DNA of 5,306 bases, taken from positions 1-5,306 of the forward strand of contig SYDV01000535.1 in assembly GCA_005801395.1 (NCBI GenBank), given 5' to 3'. The stretch comes from Planctomycetia bacterium. Lineage in GTDB: Bacteria; Planctomycetota; UBA11346. Positions 1 through 5,306 of this stretch are shown here, piece after piece. A program made the position numbers and the translations under genes. Below the pieces are notes generated by a model. The model had not been told where the DNA came from, did no database searches, and worked only from the letters and a program-made list of their open reading frames with translations. How positions within the stretch are numbered: position 1 is the stretch's first letter; every line of letters begins with the position of its first letter.

Positions 1-1
1 G

Positions 2-112
2 AATATAATGGGGGAAGGCAATAGAGCGGTTAAAGTATTTTCGTCACTATTGGACAAGTCCGATTATGAACTAGTGTGCAAGCACCTAAAAGATCAAGCT
101 GTTGAAATTTAG
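2..112 (+). CDS. 3' end of an unidentified protein (partial)
   Basis: An open frame enters from the left edge and ends at TAG 110-112, giving 36 residues ending in KHLKDQAVEI. The visible tail is charged, probably helical, and has no membrane segment. An ATG at 8-10 could in principle start a 34-residue peptide, but an open frame running off the edge is the simpler reading. I do not recognise the family. The next gene starts 3 bases after this stop, so the two are probably one operon with coupled translation. The region is AT-rich like the gene that follows. Calling it a gene end rests on the open frame and tight spacing alone. Confidence 0.5.
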   Translation, partial: NIMGEGNRAVKVFSSLLDKSDYELVCKHLKDQAVEI

Positions 113-115
113 CGC

Positions 116-460
116 ATGAAAATAGGTAAAGGTCTAAGTAATTTCATTCGCCTGCTTTGCGGACTTATCTTTTGTATTTCCCTGCTCTCCATCGCCGTTC
201 TTCCTAATATAGGTATTGCGATTACGGAGAAAAAAAAATTTATACTCGGGTTATTTATGTCGATTGGACTTGGTGTCTACTTGCTTCTGACATCAATTAG
301 CGCCAGGGAAAGTAAAACGATCTATATAAATGGCGAAAAATTCAAAGACCCTTATGGGTTAACGCTTTATGTAATGGCATTTAAGATTTCAGGTTTGTTT
401 CTAATTATATTTCCAATTTTATTTGTATTAATAAGAAGTTTAATGGGCTATTGGTTGTAA
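116..460 (+). CDS. small three-segment membrane protein, function unknown
   Basis: This is a 114-residue protein that I cannot assign to a family. Three hydrophobic stretches are visible, at about residues 10-36, 42-61 and 88-110, consistent with three transmembrane helices. A short polar loop containing TIYINGEKFKDPYG (about 68-81) lies between the second and third helices. Basic residues at the N-terminus (K2, K5, R12) suggest that end is cytoplasmic by the positive-inside rule. No catalytic motif is visible. The ATG lies 3 bases after the preceding stop and has no clear Shine-Dalgarno sequence, which favours translational coupling to that gene. It is much more AT-rich than the genes to its right and converges with the DUF1573 gene, so it may be accessory DNA. 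Confidence 0.7.
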   Translation: MKIGKGLSNFIRLLCGLIFCISLLSIAVLPNIGIAITEKKKFILGLFMSIGLGVYLLLTSISARESKTIYINGEKFKDPYGLTLYVMAFKISGLFLIIFPILFVLIRSLMGYWL

Positions 461-536
461 AAGAGAGAAAAGTTTTTTGTCTTCTAAAAGATATTTCGAC
501 GAGTAGTAAAGGATTTTTGACGGGAAAAGCCGAGAT
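461..536. other. convergent spacer, no clear terminator
   Basis: This AT-rich spacer separates the stops of two convergent genes. The best hairpin I can find is a 4-bp TCTT/AAGA stem at 480-483 and 488-491, which is too weak to call an intrinsic terminator. T runs (473-478 on the plus strand) are present without a convincing GC stem before them. Confidence 0.4.
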
Positions 537-1292
537 TTATTTGTATACAATCGCGTAGAATCGCTCGCGCTTTATTGTTTTCGTGGGTATGTGCATATAA
601 CGTAATAAATACATCTGCTGCACTTCTCGACCATCTACCAAGGTAACTGTTTCAGAACTAGTGGGTGCGGGCGTTATCTGAATAAGGCAACCGCCGCTAG
701 CTAGTGGTGATGAGACGAGATTGAAATAGGCATGGAGCTGTGGGTTTTCAATCGTGAGGTCACTAACCTGCTGTCCATCTTTTACACGAACGATAATTTC
801 TTTGGTCACTTTCGCTTCGCCAACAGTCCATGAGACGGTAATATCAGATAGAATTAGTGGGGTTTGTGCAATGCCTTCAATTTTCAACGGGATTTGAACA
901 TCAGAATTAGCATTCGAACTACGCACGGTTAGTTTTATTTGTTTTTTAATTGATCCAGTTCGATTTTGAAAATCGACATGGGCTTGTAATTCGCCCGATT
1001 CACCAGGAGCGTAGACGCGCTTGGCTAGTGTTGAAGTGACACAACCGCAACCGCTGTAAATATCTGTAATGGTAAAGGTTTCGTTACTGTCGTTGCGAAA
1101 ATAAAACGTAACGTCTTGGCTATTGGATTCGATCGGCGCGGTAAAAGTAGCTGTGTTTTGTGTAAATGTCAGCTCGGCTCCGAAACCCAGGCTTGTCCAA
1201 AGAGCTAACGTTAGGCTGGTAATAAACGCAAGTAGTCGGCTAATTATAGGCCATAAGATTGGATGAACTGAGGGTAGTTGTGAAAGCATCAT
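537..1292 (-). CDS. exported DUF1573-family protein
   Basis: The 251-residue protein starts with an N-terminal export signal: R19, then a hydrophobic core at about 20-35, and a plausible signal peptidase site after GFGA (residue 39). The mature part begins with the DUF1573 pattern: a beta-rich FYFRNDSNETFTITDIYSGCGC segment (about 63-84) with the family's CxC pair at C82 and C84, then a proline/glycine turn APGESGEL (95-102) and a conserved-looking VDF strand. The rest (about 110-251) looks like a second beta-sandwich. The family is Ig/ASPM-like and usually extracytoplasmic, and its biochemical role is not established. The CxC may form a disulphide or bind a metal, which is inference. The start is MM, so ATG at 1292 or 1289 is possible; neither has a good Shine-Dalgarno sequence. 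It lies downstream of the dnaA-like gene on the same strand, with a 146-base gap. Confidence 0.85.
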   Translation of the reverse strand: MMLSQLPSVHPILWPIISRLLAFITSLTLALWTSLGFGAELTFTQNTATFTAPIESNSQDVTFYFRNDSNETFTITDIYSGCGCVTSTLAKRVYAPGESGELQAHVDFQNRTGSIKKQIKLTVRSSNANSDVQIPLKIEGIAQTPLILSDITVSWTVGEAKVTKEIIVRVKDGQQVSDLTIENPQLHAYFNLVSSPLASGGCLIQITPAPTSSETVTLVDGREVQQMYLLRYMHIPTKTIKRERFYAIVYK

Positions 1293-1438
1293 GAGATCGA
1301 AAAGGTAATCGGCTAAAAGACAATGAAAAGCGACGTTTTTCGATTGATGTCAGTATTAAAAAAGGATCATCGCTTACTAAATTACGTTACGCGGGACGTT
1401 TATTCAGATTCGAACAAGCCGCTTATTTTCATTATTAC
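1293..1438. other. spacer between the DUF1573 and dnaA-like genes
   Basis: This 146-base AT-rich spacer could carry the promoter for the DUF1573 gene or the terminator of the dnaA-like gene. I found neither with confidence. The only visible structure is a 5-bp GAAAA/TTTTC hairpin at 1325-1329 and 1337-1341, which is weak. An open plus-strand frame crosses this spacer into the dnaA-like gene but shows no protein-like features. Confidence 0.4.
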
Positions 1439-2671
1439 TCAGTCATCCTGCGCGCGATCTAAGATCTTCTGCGTTAATTCAGTGACCACGCGGCCTAAAT
1501 CATTTTCTTTTGCTAGGCGTTCTTCGGCTTGGCGGATACTATAAAGCACGGTGCTGTGGTCGCGGCCGCCGATCATGCCGCCGAGGGCTTCTAAACTGTG
1601 GCCGGTTAATCGGCGGCCAAGGAGCAGGGCGATTTGACGCGCTTGGGCGACTTCGCGGTGGCGGCGTTTGCTGGCTAAATCGCCTGGACGTAAATCGTAA
1701 TGTTCGGCGACTATTTGCACGATGTGGTCGAAGCTGGCGTAGTCGCTGCTAACGCCTGGGCGTTCACCGGCGATTAATCGTTCGGCGAGTTTGACAACTT
1801 GATGCATGTCCGGTGCGAAGGTGTCGACTAATTTAACTAAATCATCAGTGGTGAGGTCGTCCATCGATTGGCCGACTAATCGGCGTAGTAACGCTAAGCG
1901 CGTTTCGGTGTGTGGTGGTTCGATGGCGACGGATAATCCCCAGCCTAAGCGGGTGACTAAACGGTCTTCAAATCCTGGAAGACGGCGTGGTGCGAGTAAT
2001 CCGGCTAAGACTAATTGCTGTCCACGTTCTAGAGCGCTGTTAATTAAATGAAATAATTCTTCTTGTGCGATGTGACGATTGCTGAGGGCATCGATATTAT
2101 CAACAATAATGAGCGCAGCGCGATCAATGCGTTGGCGTAGGGGAGTGGTGCCACGTTCAGAGAGTCGTTGTGCTTCATGGGCGACAAAATCTGGACCATT
2201 AAAAACCACGACCGCTTGGTCGTCGAGCATAGCGCGATATTCGGCGATCACGGCGCTGAGCAGATGGGATTTTCCGCAGCCGCTGGGGCCGTGTAGATAT
2301 AGCGGATTATGTTCGAGCCCAGGTGCTTCGACGGCGCGACGGCAGGCGGTTAATGCTAATTGGTTGCCTGGATCTTGCTGAAAAGTGGAGAATCGTTGCA
2401 GGGTGGTTTGGGTGGCGTTGTTGACGTCGTTGCGACAGGCGACGTGTAGGCTGTGACCCTTGGCTTTGATGAGCGAACGTAAGCGATCAGCGGCGAGTTC
2501 ATTAAAGACATCGCGCCAGATAGGATTTGGCAGCATGACCAATAAACGGCTGGAACTGGAACGCAAACGAATGACTGGCAATAAAACTTCACTCACTTCG
2601 CGGGTCAATAATTTCCCGAGTTGTTTTAAATAGAGTGCGGCAATGGCATCAGTATCAGTGGTGGCGGCCAT
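1439..2671 (-). CDS. dnaA: DnaA-family AAA+ replication initiator-like protein
   Basis: The 410-residue protein follows DnaA throughout. Residues 1-80 form a divergent domain I (LLVMLPNPIWRDVF resembles the usual APN-F segment), followed by almost no domain II linker. The AAA+ domain begins at RFSTF (93-97) and continues with NPLYLHG, Walker A GPSGCGKS (128-135), Walker B LIIVDNID (187-194), and the box VII segment EDRLVTRLGWGL with arginine finger R241. Domain IV has SKRRHREVAQARQIA (334-348) and the DNA-binding signature GGRDHSTV (368-375). Compared with E. coli DnaA (467 residues), three ATPase positions differ. The second Walker B acid is N192, the sensor I segment reads LAGLLAP instead of LTSD-type, and the sensor II Arg aligns with H290. 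ATP and DnaA-box binding look possible, while hydrolysis looks impaired (inference). The start has only a weak GAG upstream. It follows the PilM-like gene by 15 bases, not the usual dnaN neighbour, so it may be a paralogue; the gene symbol indicates family only. Confidence 0.9.
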   Translation of the reverse strand: MAATTDTDAIAALYLKQLGKLLTREVSEVLLPVIRLRSSSSRLLVMLPNPIWRDVFNELAADRLRSLIKAKGHSLHVACRNDVNNATQTTLQRFSTFQQDPGNQLALTACRRAVEAPGLEHNPLYLHGPSGCGKSHLLSAVIAEYRAMLDDQAVVVFNGPDFVAHEAQRLSERGTTPLRQRIDRAALIIVDNIDALSNRHIAQEELFHLINSALERGQQLVLAGLLAPRRLPGFEDRLVTRLGWGLSVAIEPPHTETRLALLRRLVGQSMDDLTTDDLVKLVDTFAPDMHQVVKLAERLIAGERPGVSSDYASFDHIVQIVAEHYDLRPGDLASKRRHREVAQARQIALLLGRRLTGHSLEALGGMIGGRDHSTVLYSIRQAEERLAKENDLGRVVTELTQKILDRAQDD

Positions 2672-2686
2672 AATGTCGCTCGGTCA

Positions 2687-4438
2687 TCAATTTTTGAAAT
2701 TGATGACCTTATTTTCTGCTTGGCCAGCACCACGCGAAACGGAAACGGTGATAGAAGGTTGGTTAGTGCGTACACGTAGCGCTGCGACGCGTGCGGCACC
2801 TTCAGCTTCTATTTCTGCGGGAACATTAACTGACAAAGTGAGGTTACTCTTACCATCGTTGACTTTCACATCGGCTGGCTGATCGGTGATCGTCAATTCG
2901 TAATGAAATTGTTGGCGCGCGCTGTCGATAGGTTTAGGCAATTGTTTAATGGCGACGATGGGGGGATAACGCTTGATCAGGCCTTGTTCAAAATTGTGTA
3001 AAACCGAATCGGTGGCTAATTTACCACTGCCTTCTGCGTGCCCTTGAATTTCGACAATGACGAATCCAGGCTTACGAAAGACTTTGTAGGTCTGTAAGAA
3101 AACCGGACTGGTGGTGGGATTACTTTCCAGGGCAATAGCGCTGAGTAATTCTAGCGCAATGCGTCCAGGACGACGCTCGCCGTCAATCCAGGCTAAACGC
3201 GAGGTGTCGAGACCTTTGGTGGCGCTGATTTCATCAAGGTTTTTTCGTTTGTCTTTAGCGACAGGGACTAAACCGCTTTTTTGGTCTTCGCCTTCCAAGG
3301 TTGCAATTGAGCCATTTAAGGCCGAAATATTCATTTCTTGACGGGCGATGGCGAGCACGAACAGCGCGACCATCGCAGCGGCCGCAATGCGCAGGGCGCC
3401 CATGGTGCGCCAGTAAATGGTGCGTTTACTACGTTCATCGCTGAGCGCGTCGAGCATCGTGCGATCGGTACGCGCAAGACCTAAACCAATGGCCCAACCG
3501 CTTGGTAATGCTGATTTCCGATCTAAGCGTTCTACGGCTGTATTAATAATGGTGCCTGCGAACGGATTAATTGGATGCACGGGAATGCCCATGCGGTCGC
3601 TTAATGCGGGGATGAAGCCATGCACTTGGGCACCGGCACCGGTCAGGTAAATTGTTTTGGGATCAAGCGCATCAATTTTTAATTGCGCCTTAGCGAAGCG
3701 AATATTCGCCGTGAGCATGTTGGCGATTTGGCCAACTTGGCGTTTAATGACTTCGTGCAGATCGGCGGGGGCGCCTTTCCCGAGCTTCGCCACTAATTCC
3801 GTAGCATCGGATTCTGGCAGGGTGCGTAATTCGGCGACGTGGCGAATTAAGTCGTTCATGCCCGGTGTTTGGTTACGGACAAAGACTAATTCACCATCCA
3901 TCACAATGGCAATGTGTACATTTTGGCCACCGACATCAGCCAAAATGGCATGGCCAGTTTGGCTCACGCCCGAGGCGCAATAACTTTCATAGAGACCGAC
4001 AGCTGGGTGGGTCAGGCCCACTAATTTGCCACCGTGTTTGGCTAGGGCCGCTTTTAATTGCGTGATCAATTTTTGCTTCGTGGTCATCGTCAGCAGACGC
4101 ATGTCGTCGGAACCGCCAGCTTGCACTAAATGCCAACTGATTGCGGTGGGTTCTTCGCCATTACCCTGTAATTCGAAATGCACTAAACGATCAAGGCGTT
4201 CAGGCGGACTCGGCGGTTGTAACATGGTGCGTAGCAACATATCGCCATGTCCAATTACCACGCGGACTTTACCCAGTGGTGCAGGGAGAGGCGCGTTTTC
4301 CAGTGCCTGTAATGGATCAGCGTCTTTGGGAATCGGGAACGATTCAATGTCGGCGATACGTTTTTGGTCCACCCTGATCAAACGGATGGCATGACTGGAG
4401 ATTTCAACCGTGGTGAGCATGGCCAAGGGATAGGGCAT
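2687..4438 (-). CDS. PilM/GspL-like actin-fold protein fused to a PilN-like domain
   Basis: Counted from the ATG at 4438 the product is 583 residues. Residues 1 to about 320 resemble PilM and the cytoplasmic part of GspL, which are actin-like ATP-binding folds at the inner-membrane base of type IV pili or type II secretion. A phosphate-2-like strand ILADVGGQNVHIAIV lies at about 165-179 and an adenosine-motif-like YLTGAGAQVHGF at about 264-275. The usual N-terminal IDIG phosphate-1 motif appears as VEIS. One membrane segment, IAAAAMVALFVLAIA (about 351-365), is followed by a short helical stretch and a PilN/GspL-like alpha-beta domain (about 445-518), then a beta-rich tail. PilM and PilN are normally separate proteins, so this is a fusion or a GspL-type layout. 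Three starts are possible: 4498 (603 residues), 4438 and 4420 (577). Family alignment favours 4438 or 4420, because residues before them have no family resemblance and a hairpin sits just upstream of 4438. Confidence 0.82.
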   Translation of the reverse strand: MPYPLAMLTTVEISSHAIRLIRVDQKRIADIESFPIPKDADPLQALENAPLPAPLGKVRVVIGHGDMLLRTMLQPPSPPERLDRLVHFELQGNGEEPTAISWHLVQAGGSDDMRLLTMTTKQKLITQLKAALAKHGGKLVGLTHPAVGLYESYCASGVSQTGHAILADVGGQNVHIAIVMDGELVFVRNQTPGMNDLIRHVAELRTLPESDATELVAKLGKGAPADLHEVIKRQVGQIANMLTANIRFAKAQLKIDALDPKTIYLTGAGAQVHGFIPALSDRMGIPVHPINPFAGTIINTAVERLDRKSALPSGWAIGLGLARTDRTMLDALSDERSKRTIYWRTMGALRIAAAAMVALFVLAIARQEMNISALNGSIATLEGEDQKSGLVPVAKDKRKNLDEISATKGLDTSRLAWIDGERRPGRIALELLSAIALESNPTTSPVFLQTYKVFRKPGFVIVEIQGHAEGSGKLATDSVLHNFEQGLIKRYPPIVAIKQLPKPIDSARQQFHYELTITDQPADVKVNDGKSNLTLSVNVPAEIEAEGAARVAALRVRTNQPSITVSVSRGAGQAENKVINFKN

Positions 4439-4442
4439 TTGT

Positions 4443-4457
4443 CGGTGGTTTCCACCG
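4443..4457 (-). promoter_or_regulatory. GC-rich hairpin just before the probable pilM-like start
   Basis: CGGTGG at 4443-4448 and CCACCG at 4452-4457 form a perfect 6-bp inverted repeat with a 3-base loop. On the minus strand the hairpin ends 4 bases before the ATG at 4438. The only Shine-Dalgarno-like bases for that start (GGTGGA) lie inside the stem, so the structure could limit ribosome access. If translation instead starts at 4498, the repeat is merely coding sequence. Confidence 0.4.
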
Positions 4458-4688
4458 TGACCTCGGCCAGACCGTGATGGTGATAGGATACACGTCATTA
4501 AACTTCGGATGAGTCAGCCGCCTTGGTTCACCTTGCGCTTCGTCGTCCTTGCCGTGGCGAGGTCATTTATGGCGAAGGAGTCATGGGTAGTCGCGCCACT
4601 GCCTTAGCCTGACCGGAGTTAGCGGTATCTGCACATCATAAGGCTTTGTACCAATCATGCGTTCGGCGTCTTGCGCCTTGTTTAGGTC

Positions 4689-4719
4689 GGCCTAGCGTTG
4701 TGCGTTGTTGCGCTAGGCC
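4689..4719 (+). promoter_or_regulatory. perfect 9-bp hairpin in the hydrolase leader
   Basis: GGCCTAGCG (4689-4697) and CGCTAGGCC (4711-4719) are exact reverse complements around a 13-base loop. The structure ends 3 bases before the ribosome binding site of the hydrolase gene. No T tract follows, so it is not a typical intrinsic terminator for the plus strand. It could be an operator for a dimeric regulator, or an RNA leader structure that protects the transcript or tunes translation. The arm and loop also contain a tandem 7-mer GCGTTGT at 4695-4701 and 4702-4708. Confidence 0.6.
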
Positions 4720-4799
4720 AATGGAGATAGCTACATGCGCGTAAAAATGTGGGGAGTAAGAGGATCGTTGGCAACGCCAATGAGCTCGGCGTTGTTGCG
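4702..4799 (+). repeat. 11-bp direct repeat spanning the hydrolase start
   Basis: GCGTTGTTGCG occurs at 4702-4712, in the leader hairpin, and again at 4789-4799, inside codons 19-22 of the hydrolase gene. Between them, CAACGCC at 4772-4778 is exactly complementary to GGCGTTG at 4788-4794 (loop of 9 bases), and its CAACGC part is complementary to the GCGTTG copies in the leader. The mRNA could therefore fold in alternative ways around the start codon. Confidence 0.5.
4723..4726 (+). promoter_or_regulatory. Shine-Dalgarno site GGAG
   Basis: GGAG lies 8 bases before the ATG at 4735, which is good spacing and fixes this start. It is the clearest ribosome binding site in the window; the other starts lack one. 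Confidence 0.75.
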
Positions 4800-5306
4800 A
4801 GAGAAAGCACGTTTGCTTTTGAGCGAGGCAACCCCTGGCGATTTAAAGTCACCACAAGCGATCGAAGCGTATTTGGATCGTTCGTCGCACAGCTGGACTT
4901 ATGGTGGAAACACCAGCTGCGTAGAGGTCGAACTGGATAATCAGACCTTTATTTTAGACGCTGGAACTGGTCTAAGATCTTTAGGTTTGAAATTGAAAGA
5001 GGATGGCCGCGATTTGCGCCATCAACTGCACTTCTTTTTTACTCATTTCCATTGGGACCACATTTGTGGTTTCCCTTATTTTGGTCCGATTTATATTCCT
5101 AATCGTCAAATTGATGTGTGGTCAGGTCGCAGTGATGCGCAGCGTTTGCTACAAACACAAATGAACGACGCCCACTTTCCAGTAAAGTGGGAAATGCTAA
5201 GGAGTAAAATTGACTGTCACCAAATAGCAGAAGGTGTCCCCGCCACGATTGGTTATGCTACAGTGCGTATTTTACCGCTGATTCATCCAGATAAAGCCTA
5301 TGGTTA
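4735..5306 (+). CDS. metallo-beta-lactamase-fold metal-dependent hydrolase (partial, 3' cut)
   Basis: The first 190 codons are present and the gene runs off the right edge. The protein opens with the family pattern MRVKMWGVRGSLATP, has YGGNTSC at 56-62 and LDAGTGLR at 74-81, and then the metal-binding THFHWDH at 103-109 (H104, H106, D108, H109). A further likely ligand, H184 in IHPD, lies near the edge. All visible metal ligands of a two-metal MBL hydrolase are present. The RGS/YGGNTSC/HFHWDH combination matches the PhnP- and RNase Z-like subgroup, whose members often act on phosphodiesters or cyclic nucleotides; the actual substrate cannot be read here. A helical insertion of about 35 residues (17-52) separates the RGS and YGGN motifs. 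It lacks a signal peptide, so it is probably cytoplasmic. It is divergent from the PilM-like gene. Confidence 0.88.
   Translation, partial: MRVKMWGVRGSLATPMSSALLREKARLLLSEATPGDLKSPQAIEAYLDRSSHSWTYGGNTSCVEVELDNQTFILDAGTGLRSLGLKLKEDGRDLRHQLHFFFTHFHWDHICGFPYFGPIYIPNRQIDVWSGRSDAQRLLQTQMNDAHFPVKWEMLRSKIDCHQIAEGVPATIGYATVRILPLIHPDKAYG

Larger units (their letters stand above)
4499..4734. other. divergent intergenic region
   Basis: This 236-base region separates the divergent PilM-like and hydrolase genes and should hold both promoters. I could not identify convincing -35/-10 pairs on either strand. It contains a perfect 9-bp hairpin near its right end (annotated separately) and a 6-bp long-range inverted repeat, GCCTTA 4601-4606 with TAAGGC 4639-4644. 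Short ATG-initiated frames at 4569 and 4583 encode only 12 and 9 residues. Confidence 0.5.

Noticed and set aside
1325..1341. Terminator for the dnaA-like gene
   Set aside because: The GAAAA/TTTTC stem is only 5 bp, all A-T apart from one pair, and is not followed by a T tract in the minus-strand direction.
1323..1544. Plus-strand open frame of 73 codons from the spacer into the dnaA-like gene
   Set aside because: It overlaps the end of a clear DnaA domain IV on the other strand, has no ribosome site, and its product has no protein-like pattern.
2356..2592. Minus-strand open frame of 78 codons within the dnaA-like gene
   Set aside because: It overlaps the DnaA domain I and the start of the AAA+ domain in another frame and has no recognisable features.
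4026..4394. Plus-strand open frame of 122 codons inside the PilM-like gene
   Set aside because: It is antisense to a well-supported actin-like domain, and its Cys/Arg/Ser-rich product looks like an out-of-frame reading.
4569..4612. Possible leader peptides starting at ATG 4569 or ATG 4583
   Set aside because: They encode only 12 and 9 residues. The AAGGAG before 4583 is just 2 bases from the ATG, and no regulatory residue run is visible.
4499..4734. A tRNA or other structured RNA gene in the divergent spacer
   Set aside because: A GGTTCAC stretch resembles a T-loop, but the flanking bases do not pair and no cloverleaf can be drawn.
4749..4940. Plus-strand open frame of 63 codons at the start of the hydrolase
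   Set aside because: It lies out of frame inside the hydrolase gene, whose frame carries the RGS, YGGNTSC and metal-binding motifs and has a good ribosome site.
1..5306. A replication origin with DnaA boxes near the dnaA-like gene
   Set aside because: Reading both strands I saw no TTATNCACA-type boxes or AT-rich unwinding repeats in the spacers.

Overview
The window holds parts of two oppositely oriented gene groups. Its makeup fits a Gram-negative bacterium: an exported DUF1573 protein, a PilM/PilN- or GspL-type inner-membrane pilus/secretion component, and a DnaA-family AAA+ protein. DUF1573 proteins are especially common in Bacteroidota and the Planctomycetota-Verrucomicrobiota-Chlamydiota group. 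A PVC-type host is my best guess, but it is only an inference; no rRNA or other strong taxonomic marker is present.

Layout. (1) Bases 1-460, plus strand: the 3' end of an unidentified gene, then, 3 bases later, a 114-residue membrane protein of unknown function. This stretch is very AT-rich (30 G/C of 120 in 361-480) compared with parts of the dnaA-like gene (40 of 60 in 1561-1620). (2) 537-1292, minus strand: an exported DUF1573 protein, convergent with the first pair. (3) 1439-2671, minus strand: a DnaA-family protein. (4) 2687 to about 4438, minus strand: a fusion-like protein with an actin-like PilM/GspL domain, one membrane segment and a PilN-like periplasmic part. It lies 15 bases upstream of the dnaA-like gene, so the two are probably cotranscribed, with the DUF1573 gene possibly further along the same transcript or on its own promoter. 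(5) 4735 to the end, plus strand: the first 190 codons of a metallo-beta-lactamase-fold hydrolase with an intact HxHxDH metal site, divergent from the PilM-like gene. The divergent spacer has perfect hairpins next to the start codons on both sides.

The most interesting content is the pairing of a pilus/secretion actin-like ATPase gene with a dnaA-like gene, and the state of that DnaA. Its overall family match is clear, and Walker A, the arginine finger and the DNA-binding signature are kept. However, the second Walker B acidic residue is Asn, the sensor II Arg is replaced by His, and the sensor I segment is altered. This suggests a protein that binds ATP but hydrolyses it poorly. I saw no tRNA, rRNA, CRISPR array, insertion sequence, or DnaA-box cluster.
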